64,000 nt of DNA from Falsiruegeria litorea R37 (GTDB lineage: Bacteria > Pseudomonadota > Alphaproteobacteria > Rhodobacterales > Rhodobacteraceae). Shown here one piece after another: positions 29,510 to 39,003 of this stretch. Position 1 is the first letter of the stretch; each line of letters begins with the position of its first letter. The translations under genes were made by a program, and so were the position numbers. Location: contig NZ_FWFO01000002.1 in the NCBI RefSeq assembly GCF_900172225.1, positions 124,001 through 188,000 on the forward strand, written 5' to 3'. The notes beneath the pieces were generated by a model. That model had not been told where the DNA came from. It searched no databases and was given only the letters and a program-made list of their open reading frames with translations.

Positions 29510-30325
29510 ATGAACCTCAGATTATTTGTATTGGGCGCAACCGCGCTGCTTTTGGCGATTCCAGGTGTCGGATTCTCGCAATCCCCGACGCCGTTCCCTG
29601 ATTTTCAGGCCAAACGCTTGAAAGCACCGCCCAAAGGCAGCCGTCCCAAGATTACGGTGCAGATCGATCCGACTCAGCAAGTGCGCCCGGCCAAGGCCAA
29701 ACCGGCCGAAGACGCGCCCGCAGCACAATCTCCAGACGCCCCCGGAAAATATGCCTGGTTCTGGGACAAGGTTTCGCCGGATCTAAGCAAATCTGGCCCG
29801 GGGCGGTTAGAAGAGGCGATGCATACTCTGGCCGCAACCGGCGGAGTTTCTGTGCCGCGCCTGCAGTTCATGCAGGACATCGCAAAAGAACGCGGCATCC
29901 CGATTCTGCGTTCAACAGTGGGGACAGATGTGTCACCCGCACTGGTCTTGGCCGTGATCGCAGTGGAATCGGCCGGCAAATCAGATGCAGTCAGCGGGGC
30001 AGGGGCCCAAGGTCTGATGCAGCTGATGCCCGCGACGGCCGCGCGCTTTGGTGTCAGCGACAGCCTGGAGCCGGACGAGAACATCGCTGGTGGCGTCAAG
30101 TATCTGGATTGGCTGATGGGAGAGTTCGGTCACGATCCGATCATGGTGCTGGCCGGATATAATGCGGGCGAGGGGTCGGTGAAACAACACCAGGGTGTGC
30201 CGCCGTTCCCTGAGACGCGCGATTACGTGCCCAAGGTGCTGGCCGCCTTTCAGGTCGCGCGTGGGCTTTGTGCCACGCCGCCACAGCTGATCTCGGATGG
30301 CTGTGTGTTCACCGGCATGAACTAA
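29510..30325 (+). CDS. Secreted lytic transglycosylase (SLT domain)
   Basis: 271 residues. Signal peptide (about 1-23), a Pro/Lys-rich linker (about 30-85), then an SLT/GH23 domain (about 130-250) with catalytic Glu in AVIAVESAGKSDA, the AQGLMQLMPATAARFGV block, GYNAGEGSV and an ETRDYV end motif. Cleaves the glycan strand of peptidoglycan. It sits divergently beside the Tad locus and may open the wall for the pilus apparatus; that link is positional only. Confidence 0.92.
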   Translation: MNLRLFVLGATALLLAIPGVGFSQSPTPFPDFQAKRLKAPPKGSRPKITVQIDPTQQVRPAKAKPAEDAPAAQSPDAPGKYAWFWDKVSPDLSKSGPGRLEEAMHTLAATGGVSVPRLQFMQDIAKERGIPILRSTVGTDVSPALVLAVIAVESAGKSDAVSGAGAQGLMQLMPATAARFGVSDSLEPDENIAGGVKYLDWLMGEFGHDPIMVLAGYNAGEGSVKQHQGVPPFPETRDYVPKVLAAFQVARGLCATPPQLISDGCVFTGMN

Positions 30326-30350
30326 ACACATCTCGAACCGTCAAAAAGAT

Positions 30351-30378
30351 AAGGCCCGCCGAACTAGGCGGGCCTTTG
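30351..30378. terminator. Bidirectional terminator between the transglycosylase and scoB
   Basis: A perfect 10-bp stem AAGGCCCGCC (30351-30360) / GGCGGGCCTT (30367-30376), loop GAACTA, with T residues on both strands. It lies between two convergent genes and can serve both. Confidence 0.85.
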
Positions 30379-30398
30379 TCATTCTGTGTTGGGGAAGA

Positions 30399-31028
30399 TC
30401 AATCCACGATTGTGGCTTGAGTCGCTGCACGCAGTTCTTCCTCGGTCACGCCATCGGCGGTTTCCACGATCTTCAGACCGCCCTCGACAACATCCATGAC
30501 GCCCAGGTTGGTGATGATGCGGTCGACCACCGATTTGCCGGTCAGCGGCAAGGTGCATTCCTTCAGCACCTTGCTGTCGCCGTGCTTGTTGGTGTGATCC
30601 ATCACGACAACCACGCGGCCAACACCGGCCACCAGGTCCATCGCGCCGCCCATGCCCTTGACCAGCTTGCCGGGGATCATCCAGTTCGCCAGATCGCCAT
30701 TCTCGGCCACTTCCATCGCGCCCAGGATCGCCATGGCGATCTTGCCGCCGCGGATCATCGCAAACGACTGTGCACTGTCGAAATAGGCGGTTTGGGGCAG
30801 TTCGGTGATGGTCTGCTTGCCTGCGTTGATCAAGTCGGCATCTTCTTCACCCTCATAGGGGAAGGGGCCCATGCCCAGCATGCCGTTCTCCGACTGCAGC
30901 GTCACTTCTACACCCTCGGGGATGTAGTTGGACACCAGTGTCGGAATGCCGATGCCCAGGTTCACATACCAGCCGTCCTGCAGTTCCTGCGCGGCGCGTG
31001 CCGCCATTTGGTTACGATCCCAGGGCAT
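30399..31028 (-). CDS. scoB: 3-oxoacid CoA-transferase subunit B
   Basis: 209 residues. Class I CoA-transferase beta subunit with the catalytic Glu in the [10 protein letters not shown] motif and [19 protein letters not shown] further on. Transfers CoA between succinyl-CoA and acetoacetate (or a similar 3-oxoacid), feeding ketone-body or PHB-derived carbon into the TCA cycle. Its ATG overlaps the scoA stop by one base (TAATG), indicating translational coupling. Confidence 0.93.
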   Translation of the reverse strand: MPWDRNQMAARAAQELQDGWYVNLGIGIPTLVSNYIPEGVEVTLQSENGMLGMGPFPYEGEEDADLINAGKQTITELPQTAYFDSAQSFAMIRGGKIAMAILGAMEVAENGDLANWMIPGKLVKGMGGAMDLVAGVGRVVVVMDHTNKHGDSKVLKECTLPLTGKSVVDRIITNLGVMDVVEGGLKIVETADGVTEEELRAATQATIVD

Positions 31029-31750
31029 TATGCTTCCTCCCGCTGGCGCACGGTGCGCTGTTCGATGCGTTTCTCGTGATCGCCTTGGATGATGCGATGC
31101 ACGTAGATACCGGGCAGGTGGATGGAATCCGGCTCCAGCGAGCCGGTGGGCACGATTTCCTCGACCTCGACCACACAGACCTTGCCGCAGGTCGCGGCCG
31201 GCGCGTTGAAGTTGCGTGCAGTCTTGCGGAACACCAGGTTGCCGGTCTCATCCGCTTTCCATGCCTTGACGATGGCCAGATCGGCAAAGATGCCCTCTTC
31301 CATGATGTAGTCTTCCATCGCGCCATCTGGCCCGGTGGGGAACTGCTTCTCCATCTTGCCGTCCGCGATCACGGTGCCCACGCCGGTCTTGGTAAAGAAA
31401 CCGGGGATGCCCGCGCCACCTGCGCGCATACGCTCGGCCAGGGTGCCTTGGGGATTGAACTCCAACTCCAGCTCGCCAGACAGATACTGGCGCATGAACT
31501 CGGCGTTTTCGCCCACGTATGAGCTGATCATCTTTTTGACCTGTTTGGTCTGCAACAGGATGCCGATGCCGAAATCATCGACGCCCGCGTTGTTGGACGC
31601 AAATGTCAGGTTCTGTGTGCCTGCATCCTTGATGGCGTCGAGCAGCAACTCGGGAATGCCGCACAGACCGAAGCCACCGGCGGCGATGAACATGCCGTCA
31701 TGCAGCAGTCCGTCGAGTGCCTCGGCGGCGTTGGCGTAAACTTTCTTCAT
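31028..31750 (-). CDS. scoA: 3-oxoacid CoA-transferase subunit A
   Basis: 240 residues from ATG 31750, preceded by GGGGGAG; an in-frame extension to 31765 would read through that RBS. Class I CoA-transferase alpha subunit: N-terminal [18 protein letters not shown], then [10 protein letters not shown] and the middle block [17 protein letters not shown]. Forms the alpha2beta2 enzyme with ScoB. The exact 3-oxoacid is not provable from sequence; acetoacetate is the usual one. Confidence 0.93.
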   Translation of the reverse strand: MKKVYANAAEALDGLLHDGMFIAAGGFGLCGIPELLLDAIKDAGTQNLTFASNNAGVDDFGIGILLQTKQVKKMISSYVGENAEFMRQYLSGELELEFNPQGTLAERMRAGGAGIPGFFTKTGVGTVIADGKMEKQFPTGPDGAMEDYIMEEGIFADLAIVKAWKADETGNLVFRKTARNFNAPAATCGKVCVVEVEEIVPTGSLEPDSIHLPGIYVHRIIQGDHEKRIEQRTVRQREEA

Positions 31751-31885
31751 GGAAAACTCCCCCAATGACTTGGTGATGAGAGGCGTTGTGCCGCCGCGTC
31801 ACGGTGAAGTCAACAAAGCGCAGGGGGCGCTGGTATTTCTACCTAATCGCGGGGCCGGGCCCAATGGGCTGGCCCCGCAGGCTGA

Positions 31886-34582
31886 TCAGCTTTCGGCGGC
31901 TTTCTTGGCCGGAGCCTTTTTTACAGGAGCCTTCTTTGTCGTGGTCTTTTTGGTGGCCGCTTTCTTCTTGGGGGCTGCCTTTTTCTTGGTGCCCTTCTTG
32001 GCGGCCTTTTCGTTGACCAGCTCGACCGCCATCTCGACGGTCACATCCTCGGGCTTGGTCTCTTTGGGCAGGGTCGCGTTGACCTTTTCCCACTTCACGT
32101 AAGGACCATAACGCCCCTCATAAACGGCCATTACGCCACCATCGGGATGCTCGCCCAGCTCACGCAGGGGCTTGGCTGCCGTACCACGTCCACGACCAGG
32201 GTTAGCCCGCTTGTCAGCCAAAAGCTGCACGGCGTGGTTCATACCGATGTCGAACATCTCTTCCCAGGTTTTGACGTTCACATAGGTCGGCTTCTCCGCA
32301 TCCGGTAGCTTGTGCATGATATAGGGGCCAAACCGTCCCAGGTTGGCGCTGATCTTGCCGCCTTCGGGGTGATCGCCCACATGGCGCGGCAGGCTGAGCA
32401 GTTTCAGCGCCTGCTCAAAGGTGGTGTTCTCCTTGGGCCAGCCGCCATGACGCACCTGCGGCAGCGAGCTGCGCTTGGGGCGCTTGTTTTCCGGCGTCAC
32501 CTCGCCGCGCTGCACATACGGGCCAAAGCGCCCGTCCTTGAGCCAGATTTCGTCGCCTTCGTCCGTGCCCAACAGCTTTTCTTCGCCCTGCGCTCCTTCG
32601 CCCGCAATGGGGCGGGTATAGTTGCACTCAGGGTAATTGCCACAGCCGACAAACCCTCCGGTGCGCGAGGTTTTCAGATGCAACTGCCCCGTGCCACACT
32701 TGGGGCAAATCCGGGGATCGGTGCCATCCTCACGCGGCGGATAAAGCTGCGGGGCCAGCGCCTCGTCCAGCTTGTCCAACACCTCGGAAATCCGCAGCTC
32801 GGACGTCTCGCCAATCGCAGCCGAGAAATCGCGCCAGAACTTGGCCAGCAACTCTTTGTAATCGCTGTCACCCGCGCTGACGTGGTCCAGCTGACTTTCC
32901 AGGTTTGCGGTGAACTCGTACCCCACATACTGACGGAAGAAGTTCAGCAAAAAGATCGTGACGATCCGGCCCTTTTCTTCGGGAATCAGGCGGTTCTTGT
33001 CCTTGCGCACATATTCGCGGTCCTGAATCGTGGTCACGATCGAGGCATAGGTGGATGGTCGTCCGATCCCCAACTCCTCCATCCGCTTGACCAGAGTAGC
33101 CTCGGTATAGCGCGGCGGGGGCTGGGTGTGGTGTTGCAGGGCCAGCACCGCTTCGTTTTCAGACAGGATCGCCTCTTTCGCGATCTTGGCCCCTTCGGTC
33201 ACCTGCGCCTCGCCGGTTGCCTTGGCGAATTGGTCGGACAGAGATGTCTTGGCGAAAACAGCCGGTTCGCCCTGCATCACCTGCGGCAGGCGCTTGTCGT
33301 CCTCGTCCGCAACATCATCGCGGCCCTCTTCATAGACCCGCATGAACCCGTCAAAAAGCACGACCTGCCCGGTGGCGCGCAGGCCCACCTGGCCATCGTC
33401 GCTGCCGACCTCAACCGTGGTGCGCTCCAGCCGCGCGGCGGCCATCTGACAGGCAATCGTCCGCTTCCAGATCAGATCATAAAGCTTGCGCTGATCATCC
33501 TCGATCCTCAGCTGCGAGGCATCTTTGGTCATATCCGTGGGCCGGATACATTCGTGCGCCTCTTGCGCGTTCTTGGCCTTGTTCTTGTACATGCGCGGGC
33601 TGTCGGGCACGTATTCAGCGCCATAGCGATCCGCAATCGCATCGCGCGCCGCCGTCACGGCCTCGGGCGCCATGTCGATGCCGTCGGTCCGCATATAAGT
33701 AATGTAGCCCGCCTCATAAAGCCGCTGCGCCGTGCTCATGGTCTGACGCGCGCCCATGCCGAACTTGCGGCTGGCCTCTTGCTGCAGGGTCGAGGTCATG
33801 AAAGGCGCCGAGGGGTTGCGGTTCGCAGGCTTCGCCTCAACCGACTGTACGCTCAAGGCACGCGACGTGATCGCCTGCACCGCCAGCTCGGCTTGCGTCG
33901 CGTTGGTCAGGTCCATCTTGTCGAGCTTGTTGCCCGCCAGCTTGACCAAACGTGCCTCATAGGTCTGACCGCGCGGGGTGTCGAACAGCGCCTTGACCGA
34001 CCAGTATTCGACGGGCTTGAAGGCCTCGATCTCCATCTCACGCTCGACGATCAGGCGCAGGCAGACGGATTGCACGCGGCCCGCCGATTTCGCACCGGGC
34101 AGTTTGCGCCAGAGCACGGGCGAGAGGTTGAAGCCCACCAGATAGTCCAGCGCGCGCCGCGCCAGATAAGCCTCAACCAGGGGCATGTCGACCTGGCGCG
34201 GGTTCTGCATCGCCTCGGTCACCGCGGATTTGGTGATGGCGTTGAACACCACGCGGCTGACGGGGGTGTCTTTTTTGATCGAACGGCGCTTGGTCAGCGC
34301 CTCTTGCAGGTGCCAGCTGATCGCCTCGCCCTCGCGGTCGGGGTCGGTCGCGAGGATCAGTTCGTTGTCTTCTTTCAGCGCATCCGCGATGGCTTTGACA
34401 TGTTTGCGGCTGTCGGTGCCGACCTCCCATTTCATGTCAAATTCGTTGTCCGTATCGACCGATCCATCCTTTGGCGGCAGGTCGCGAACGTGACCGTAGG
34501 AGGCTAAGACCGTGTAATCGGAGCCAAGATATTTGTTGATCGTTTTGGCCTTGGCTGGCGATTCTACAACAACTACGGGCAT
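31886..34582 (-). CDS. topA: DNA topoisomerase I
   Basis: 898 residues. N-terminal TOPRIM domain (PVVVVESPAKAKTINKYLG), the type IA core with catalytic Tyr in GYITYMRTDG (about residue 300), a C4 zinc finger (CPKCGTGQLHLK..CGNYPEC, about 600-635) and TopA C-terminal repeats. The last about 40 residues are a Lys/Ala-rich tail of KKAP-type repeats that probably bind DNA non-specifically. Relaxes negative supercoils. Divergent from the small secreted protein gene at 34715. Confidence 0.97.
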   Translation of the reverse strand: MPVVVVESPAKAKTINKYLGSDYTVLASYGHVRDLPPKDGSVDTDNEFDMKWEVGTDSRKHVKAIADALKEDNELILATDPDREGEAISWHLQEALTKRRSIKKDTPVSRVVFNAITKSAVTEAMQNPRQVDMPLVEAYLARRALDYLVGFNLSPVLWRKLPGAKSAGRVQSVCLRLIVEREMEIEAFKPVEYWSVKALFDTPRGQTYEARLVKLAGNKLDKMDLTNATQAELAVQAITSRALSVQSVEAKPANRNPSAPFMTSTLQQEASRKFGMGARQTMSTAQRLYEAGYITYMRTDGIDMAPEAVTAARDAIADRYGAEYVPDSPRMYKNKAKNAQEAHECIRPTDMTKDASQLRIEDDQRKLYDLIWKRTIACQMAAARLERTTVEVGSDDGQVGLRATGQVVLFDGFMRVYEEGRDDVADEDDKRLPQVMQGEPAVFAKTSLSDQFAKATGEAQVTEGAKIAKEAILSENEAVLALQHHTQPPPRYTEATLVKRMEELGIGRPSTYASIVTTIQDREYVRKDKNRLIPEEKGRIVTIFLLNFFRQYVGYEFTANLESQLDHVSAGDSDYKELLAKFWRDFSAAIGETSELRISEVLDKLDEALAPQLYPPREDGTDPRICPKCGTGQLHLKTSRTGGFVGCGNYPECNYTRPIAGEGAQGEEKLLGTDEGDEIWLKDGRFGPYVQRGEVTPENKRPKRSSLPQVRHGGWPKENTTFEQALKLLSLPRHVGDHPEGGKISANLGRFGPYIMHKLPDAEKPTYVNVKTWEEMFDIGMNHAVQLLADKRANPGRGRGTAAKPLRELGEHPDGGVMAVYEGRYGPYVKWEKVNATLPKETKPEDVTVEMAVELVNEKAAKKGTKKKAAPKKKAATKKTTTKKAPVKKAPAKKAAES

Positions 34583-34714
34583 TTAGGGGCAAACCTCATT
34601 AAGCGGATACGGCGCGTTCTATGGCCGGGCAAGATGTGGGGTGCAAGGGCCGATTGTCAATCCGTGCCGTTTCGGCGCAGGATTGACGAAGCGTTTTTGG
34701 TACAGGGGGCAGGG

Positions 34715-35152
34715 ATGCGTGCGGTTTGGGCATTGGTGATATGGGTACTGCTGGCGGCGTCTGCGCAGGCCTGGACAGAACCCGCACGCGGCAGCCAAAC
34801 CCGCAGCGATCTGATGAGTGCCGTGCGCCCGCTGGTCGAATGGCAGTTGGGCGCGCCAGTGCAATTTGTGGTGAACGAGCTGCGGGTCGAAGGCGATGTC
34901 GCCTATGGGGCTTTGTCGCCGCAAAGACCCGGTGGTGCTGCGATTGATTTGTACTCCACCCCAGCTTACCGGCGCGGCGCGCTGAGTTTTGAGGAACTCG
35001 ATGGCCTGCGGTTTCATGTGCTCTATCAAAAATCCGGCAGCGTCTGGGTTGCTGTGCAGTGGTCGATGGGGGCGACAGATGTCTGGTGGGCCGCATCAGA
35101 ATATTGCGCGATCTGGCGTCCTGTGACGCCCGAGGTCTGTCAGGGGTTGTAA
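34715..35152 (+). CDS. Secreted hypothetical protein
   Basis: 145 residues from ATG 34715 (AGGGGGCAGGG upstream). Signal peptide MRAVWALVIWVLLAASAQA, then a small Trp-rich domain (two Trp-rich stretches, SGSVWVAVQWSMG and DVWWAASEYCAIW) ending in a Cys pair that could form a disulphide (CAIW and EVCQGL). I do not recognise a family. It is a plausible periplasmic protein because signal, RBS and composition all fit. Converges on dprA with only 3 nt between stops. Confidence 0.75.
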   Translation: MRAVWALVIWVLLAASAQAWTEPARGSQTRSDLMSAVRPLVEWQLGAPVQFVVNELRVEGDVAYGALSPQRPGGAAIDLYSTPAYRRGALSFEELDGLRFHVLYQKSGSVWVAVQWSMGATDVWWAASEYCAIWRPVTPEVCQGL

Positions 35153-35155
35153 CCT

Positions 35156-36301
35156 TCAGTGCGCCAATGACAGCAATCCGCCCGCCTGCCGGTTGATCTT
35201 GCCATCAAGCTCCAGATCCACCAGCGCAGGGCCTACATCTCCGGCCGAGGCCTGCAAATCGCGGATCAACTGATCTTCGGCCACGGGTGATGGTCCCAAT
35301 CGGTTTAGGATCTGGGTGTGCAGCTGCGCGGTTTCCTGCAAGCTGCGTTTTGGCGCAGGGCGCGGGGCCTCTTGCAGGACCTGATCCAGGGCCAACTGTT
35401 CGGGTTCCTGCATCGGCAATGCGGCAATCACGTCATCGGCATTGCGCACCAGCTGTGCCCCGTCGCGGATCAACATGTTGCAGCCTGCAGCGCGCGCATC
35501 AAAGGGGTGGCCTGGCACCGCCAGAACCTCGCGTCCCTGATCCAGCGCGTCGCGCGCCGTGATCAGGCTTCCGGATTTGGCGGCGGCCTCGACCACGACC
35601 ACGGCCTGAGACATGCCAGAGATGATCCGATTGCGGCGTGGGAAATGCCGCGCCTGTGGGCGCATGCCCATCGGTTGTTCCGAAATGCGCAGCCCTTGCT
35701 GCGCGATATCATTGGCCAGACCGGCATTCTCTGACGGGTAGATCACGTCGACTCCACCTGCCATCACGGCCACGGTGCCTGTCTTCAGCGACGCCAGATG
35801 CGCCGCCGTATCAATACCCCGTGCCAGCCCCGACACGATCACATTGTCCTTGGCCCCCAGATCATGCGCCAGCGCCCGAGCCATGCGGGCCCCCAACGAG
35901 CTGCAATTGCGGGCACCGACCATCGCGATCATCGGGCGTTGCAGGATCGACAGATCACCAATCGCCCACAACAGCGGCGGTGCATCAGAGATGTCGGCCA
36001 GAAATTCGGGATACAAAGCATCGCCCAGGCACAAAAGCCGCGCTTTGACGGCCTTTGCGGCCTTGAGCTCTGCAGTAATGACGCCGGCCGGACAGATTTC
36101 ATAGTCCTCTTCGCCGGCAGCGCGCGCCACTTCGGGCAACGCGGCAAGCGCGTTCTGCGCTTTGCCATGCTCGCTCAGAAGCCGCCGAAACGTTGTCGGC
36201 CCGACCCGTCGCGAGCGCAAAAGACGGAGCCACGAAAACCGATCCTCTTCCGTGGTGGGTGGGAGTGGGGGGTGATTGGAAGAATGCTGTTCCTCGGTCA
36301 T
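35156..36301 (-). CDS. dprA: DprA, DNA-processing protein
   Basis: 381 residues from ATG 36301. The longer frame upstream (to 36466) has no family similarity and runs through the tldD terminator. An N-terminal helical domain is followed by the Rossmann core: MVGARNCSSLGARMARALA, VSGLARGIDTAAH, FPRRNRIISG and SGSLITARDALDQGREVLAVPG. A C-terminal winged-helix segment is at about 320-380. Loads RecA on incoming single-stranded DNA during transformation. No other competence genes are nearby. Confidence 0.94.
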   Translation of the reverse strand: MTEEQHSSNHPPLPPTTEEDRFSWLRLLRSRRVGPTTFRRLLSEHGKAQNALAALPEVARAAGEEDYEICPAGVITAELKAAKAVKARLLCLGDALYPEFLADISDAPPLLWAIGDLSILQRPMIAMVGARNCSSLGARMARALAHDLGAKDNVIVSGLARGIDTAAHLASLKTGTVAVMAGGVDVIYPSENAGLANDIAQQGLRISEQPMGMRPQARHFPRRNRIISGMSQAVVVVEAAAKSGSLITARDALDQGREVLAVPGHPFDARAAGCNMLIRDGAQLVRNADDVIAALPMQEPEQLALDQVLQEAPRPAPKRSLQETAQLHTQILNRLGPSPVAEDQLIRDLQASAGDVGPALVDLELDGKINRQAGGLLSLAH

Positions 36302-36417
36302 CCTGTGCTCCGCCTTGTTGCAAAACCGGTTTAGCGCGGACGGGGTTAACAGCTCGTGAATCAACGCAAATTCTCGATAGTTTTTTCCGAAATTTTTCGG
36401 ATGAGCGTTAATGACCA

Positions 36418-36444
36418 TAAAAAACAGGGGCCTAAAGCCCCTGT
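36418..36444 (-). terminator. Terminator after tldD
   Basis: A perfect 8-bp stem ACAGGGGC (36424-36431) / GCCCCTGT (36437-36444) with an A-run at 36418-36424 that becomes a U-run on the minus strand. It lies 31 nt after the tldD stop. Confidence 0.88.
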
Positions 36445-36474
36445 CCTGGGCCGTGTTGAACGGCATCTAGCGAA

Positions 36475-37896
36475 TCAAGCGGCCGAGCCGCCCACCGTCA
36501 GCCCGTCCATCAGCACAGTGGGCTGGCCAACGCCCACGGGCACCCATTGGCCGTCCTTGCCGCAGTTGCCCATGCCGGGATCCAGCGCCATGTCGTTGCC
36601 CAAACCCCGAATGCGCTTGAGTGCCGAAGCCCCATCCCCGATCAGGGTCGCACCCTTCACAGGTGCGCCGATCTTGCCGTTTTCGACGCGATACGCCTCG
36701 GTGCAGGAGAAGACAAACTTGCCATTGGTGATGTCCACCTGACCGCCGCCAAAACCCACGGCCCAGATGCCATCCTTGATCTGCGCCACCAGATCGGCCG
36801 GGTCGGCATCGCCGCCCAACATATAAGTGTTGGTCATGCGTGGCATCGGTTTGTGGGCATAGCTTTGGCGCCGCCCGTTGCCGGTGGGGTCAACTCCCAT
36901 CAGCCGCGCGTTCTGCCGGTCCTGCATGTATCCCACCAGAATGCCGTCTTCGATCAGCGTGGTCTTGTTCGATGGCGTGCCCTCGTCATCCACGGTGATC
37001 GAGCCGCGTCGGTCCGGGATGGTGCCATCATCCAGCACGGTCACCCCCTTGGCGGCCACCTGCTGTCCCATCAACCCTGCAAAGGCCGAACTGCCCTTGC
37101 GGTTGAAATCCCCCTCCAGCCCGTGACCGATGGCCTCGTGCAACAGAATGCCGGGCCAGCCGGGGCCAAGCGCCACCTCCATCACGCCTGCGGGCGCAGG
37201 GACTGCCTCAAGGTTTACCAAAGCCACCCGCAGGGCCTCGCGCGCCTTGGCCTGCCAATCCATCGGGTTAATCAACCCGTCCAGCCCCACACGTCCGCCG
37301 CCCCCGGCGCTGCCGGATTCGCGACGGCCACCTTGCTCCACGATCACGGACACATTCACGCGGGTCATCGGGCGCACGTCGCGCACATGCACCCCGTCGG
37401 GGCGCAGAATCTCGACCTCCTGCAACGACGCGGCCAGCGACGCCGACACTTGAACCACCCGCGAATCCAGATCGCGGGCAAAAGCGTCGATCTCGCGCAG
37501 CGTCTCGATCTTGACCGGAAAGGAGGCAGATTCGATCGGATCGGCGTCCGTATATAGATGTGTATTGGTGCGGGCAGGGGCCTCGGCCAGGGTGCCGCCG
37601 CCGCCGCCCACGGCAAGGCGCGCGGTTTCCGCCGCGCGTTTCATCGCGGGGATCGATACCTCGGTCGAATGGGCATAGCCGGTCACGTCCCCCTGCACCG
37701 CGCGCAGCCCGAACCCCTCGGACGCATCATATGACGCCGACCGCAGCCGCCCGTCATCAAACACGAGGGATTCGGATTTTCGCCGCTCTACAAAGACTTC
37801 TCCGTCATCGGCCCCATCGGTTGCCCCTTGCAGGACAGACAGGGCGTCATCCATGGGAAGAACGGTTTCAAAAGGTCGAAAGGTGTCCTGGGACAT
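36475..37896 (-). CDS. tldD: TldD, metalloprotease subunit
   Basis: 473 residues from ATG 37896 (start MSQDTFRPF); ATG 37914 would add six residues. Zinc-binding HExxxH motif in LLHEAIGHGLEGDF (about residue 255), with the family C-terminus KGATLIGDG and DPGMGNCGKDGQWVPVGVGQP. TldD works with TldE to degrade unfolded peptides and to mature peptide modifiers; TldE is not in the window. Divergent from the oxidase operon, with an FNR-type box just before its start. Confidence 0.95.
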   Translation of the reverse strand: MSQDTFRPFETVLPMDDALSVLQGATDGADDGEVFVERRKSESLVFDDGRLRSASYDASEGFGLRAVQGDVTGYAHSTEVSIPAMKRAAETARLAVGGGGGTLAEAPARTNTHLYTDADPIESASFPVKIETLREIDAFARDLDSRVVQVSASLAASLQEVEILRPDGVHVRDVRPMTRVNVSVIVEQGGRRESGSAGGGGRVGLDGLINPMDWQAKAREALRVALVNLEAVPAPAGVMEVALGPGWPGILLHEAIGHGLEGDFNRKGSSAFAGLMGQQVAAKGVTVLDDGTIPDRRGSITVDDEGTPSNKTTLIEDGILVGYMQDRQNARLMGVDPTGNGRRQSYAHKPMPRMTNTYMLGGDADPADLVAQIKDGIWAVGFGGGQVDITNGKFVFSCTEAYRVENGKIGAPVKGATLIGDGASALKRIRGLGNDMALDPGMGNCGKDGQWVPVGVGQPTVLMDGLTVGGSAA

Positions 37897-37914
37897 GCGC
37901 GGGGCCTCGTTCAT

Positions 37915-37928
37915 TTGATCCAGATCAA
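37915..37928. promoter_or_regulatory. Perfect FNR/FnrL-type box between tldD and ctaC
   Basis: TTGATCCAGATCAA matches the consensus TTGAT-N4-ATCAA exactly. It lies about 19 nt upstream of the tldD start and about 145 nt upstream of ctaC. FnrL is the oxygen-sensing regulator of Rhodobacteraceae, so oxygen control of one or both genes is likely. The position close to tldD would suit repression of tldD; it is also within reach of a ctaC promoter. Confidence 0.72.
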
Positions 37929-38072
37929 AAATAGCGTCTGTTTGACGCAAGCATTTTGCTTTATCTGCCACCCGGAATATGATTTTTAGCGTCGACAAAG
38001 ACAATGGGAGCGGTGCGTTTTGATTCACCGTGCCCCGTCAGGGACAAAAAGATCAAACGATCAGGACACGAA

Positions 38073-38909
38073 ATGAAAAACCTTTTCACGCTTACGGGGC
38101 TGTTTGCCACACTTCTCAGCCTGCCCGCCGCGGCGCAAGATCTGGAAATCATCGGCAAGCCCGTCGACGGCGCCATGGGCTTTCAGCCCGCAGCAACCGG
38201 TCTGGCCTCAGAATTGCAGTGGCTGGACAACCTGCTTTTGATCATTATCACCGTGATCTGTGTGTTTGTTGCCGGGCTGATCCTTTACGTGATCCTGCGT
38301 TTCAACCGCCGCGCCAACCCCAACCCGTCGTCGTTCACCCACAACACGCCGATCGAAATTCTGTGGACCATTGGTCCGATCTTGATCCTGGTGTTCATCG
38401 GCGCATTCAGCCTGCCGGTGCTGTTCAACCAGCAGGAAATCCCCGAAGGTGACATCACCATCAAGGTGACAGGCTACCAGTGGTACTGGGGTTATGAGTA
38501 TGTCGATCACGAGTTCGGTTTTGAGAGCTTCATGCTGGGCCGTGAAGGTCTGGAAGACGCCGGTTACAGCCAGGACGAATACCTGCTGGCCACCGACACC
38601 GCCGTTGTTGTGCCCGTTGGCAAAACTGTCGTGATGCAGGTGACCGGTGCCGACGTGATCCACTCGTGGACCATCCCGGCCTTTGGCGTGAAACAGGACG
38701 CGGTTCCCGGTCGTCTGGCCGAACTGTGGTTCAACGCCGACAAAGAAGGAATCTACTTCGGTCAGTGTTCCGAGCTTTGCGGCAAGGACCACGCCTATAT
38801 GCCGATCACCGTCAAAGTGGTCAGCCAAGAGGCCTATGATGAATGGCTGAAGGGCGCGATCGAAGAGTATGCGGGCGTTCCGCAGGCCTATCAGGTCGCC
38901 TCGAACTAA
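38073..38909 (+). CDS. ctaC: Cytochrome c oxidase subunit II (aa3 type)
   Basis: 278 residues from ATG 38073; the open frame to 38004 has no family similarity. A signal peptide (to about AAAQ, residue 22) precedes two membrane helices (about 50-72 and 92-112), an aromatic run QWYWGYEY and a periplasmic cupredoxin domain with the CuA ligands HSWTIPAF and [14 protein letters not shown]. Accepts electrons from cytochrome c. Heads the ctaC-ctaB-coxF-ctaG-ctaE-surf1 set; subunit I (ctaD) is not in the window, which is usual for Rhodobacterales. Confidence 0.97.
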   Translation: MKNLFTLTGLFATLLSLPAAAQDLEIIGKPVDGAMGFQPAATGLASELQWLDNLLLIIITVICVFVAGLILYVILRFNRRANPNPSSFTHNTPIEILWTIGPILILVFIGAFSLPVLFNQQEIPEGDITIKVTGYQWYWGYEYVDHEFGFESFMLGREGLEDAGYSQDEYLLATDTAVVVPVGKTVVMQVTGADVIHSWTIPAFGVKQDAVPGRLAELWFNADKEGIYFGQCSELCGKDHAYMPITVKVVSQEAYDEWLKGAIEEYAGVPQAYQVASN

Positions 38910-38916
38910 GTCGGAT

Positions 38917-38937
38917 GGGGTGTGTCCTGCACACCCC
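38917..38937. other. Hairpin between ctaC and ctaB
   Basis: A perfect 8-bp stem GGGGTGTG / CACACCCC with loop TCCTG and no U-run, 8 nt after the ctaC stop. Probably a message-stabilising or partial-attenuation structure separating the structural subunit from assembly factors. Confidence 0.55.
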
Positions 38938-39003
38938 GACGCACCCGAACGTGACAAGTAAGGTGCGCCACGCGGCGCATTTTTCGCCCCCGAAGGACCC
39001 AAG

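Noticed and set aside
32312-34507. A 731-codon open frame on the plus strand antisense to topA
   Set aside because: It is His/Arg/Leu-rich, has no recognisable domain and mirrors the codon pattern of topA; a shadow of a high-GC gene.
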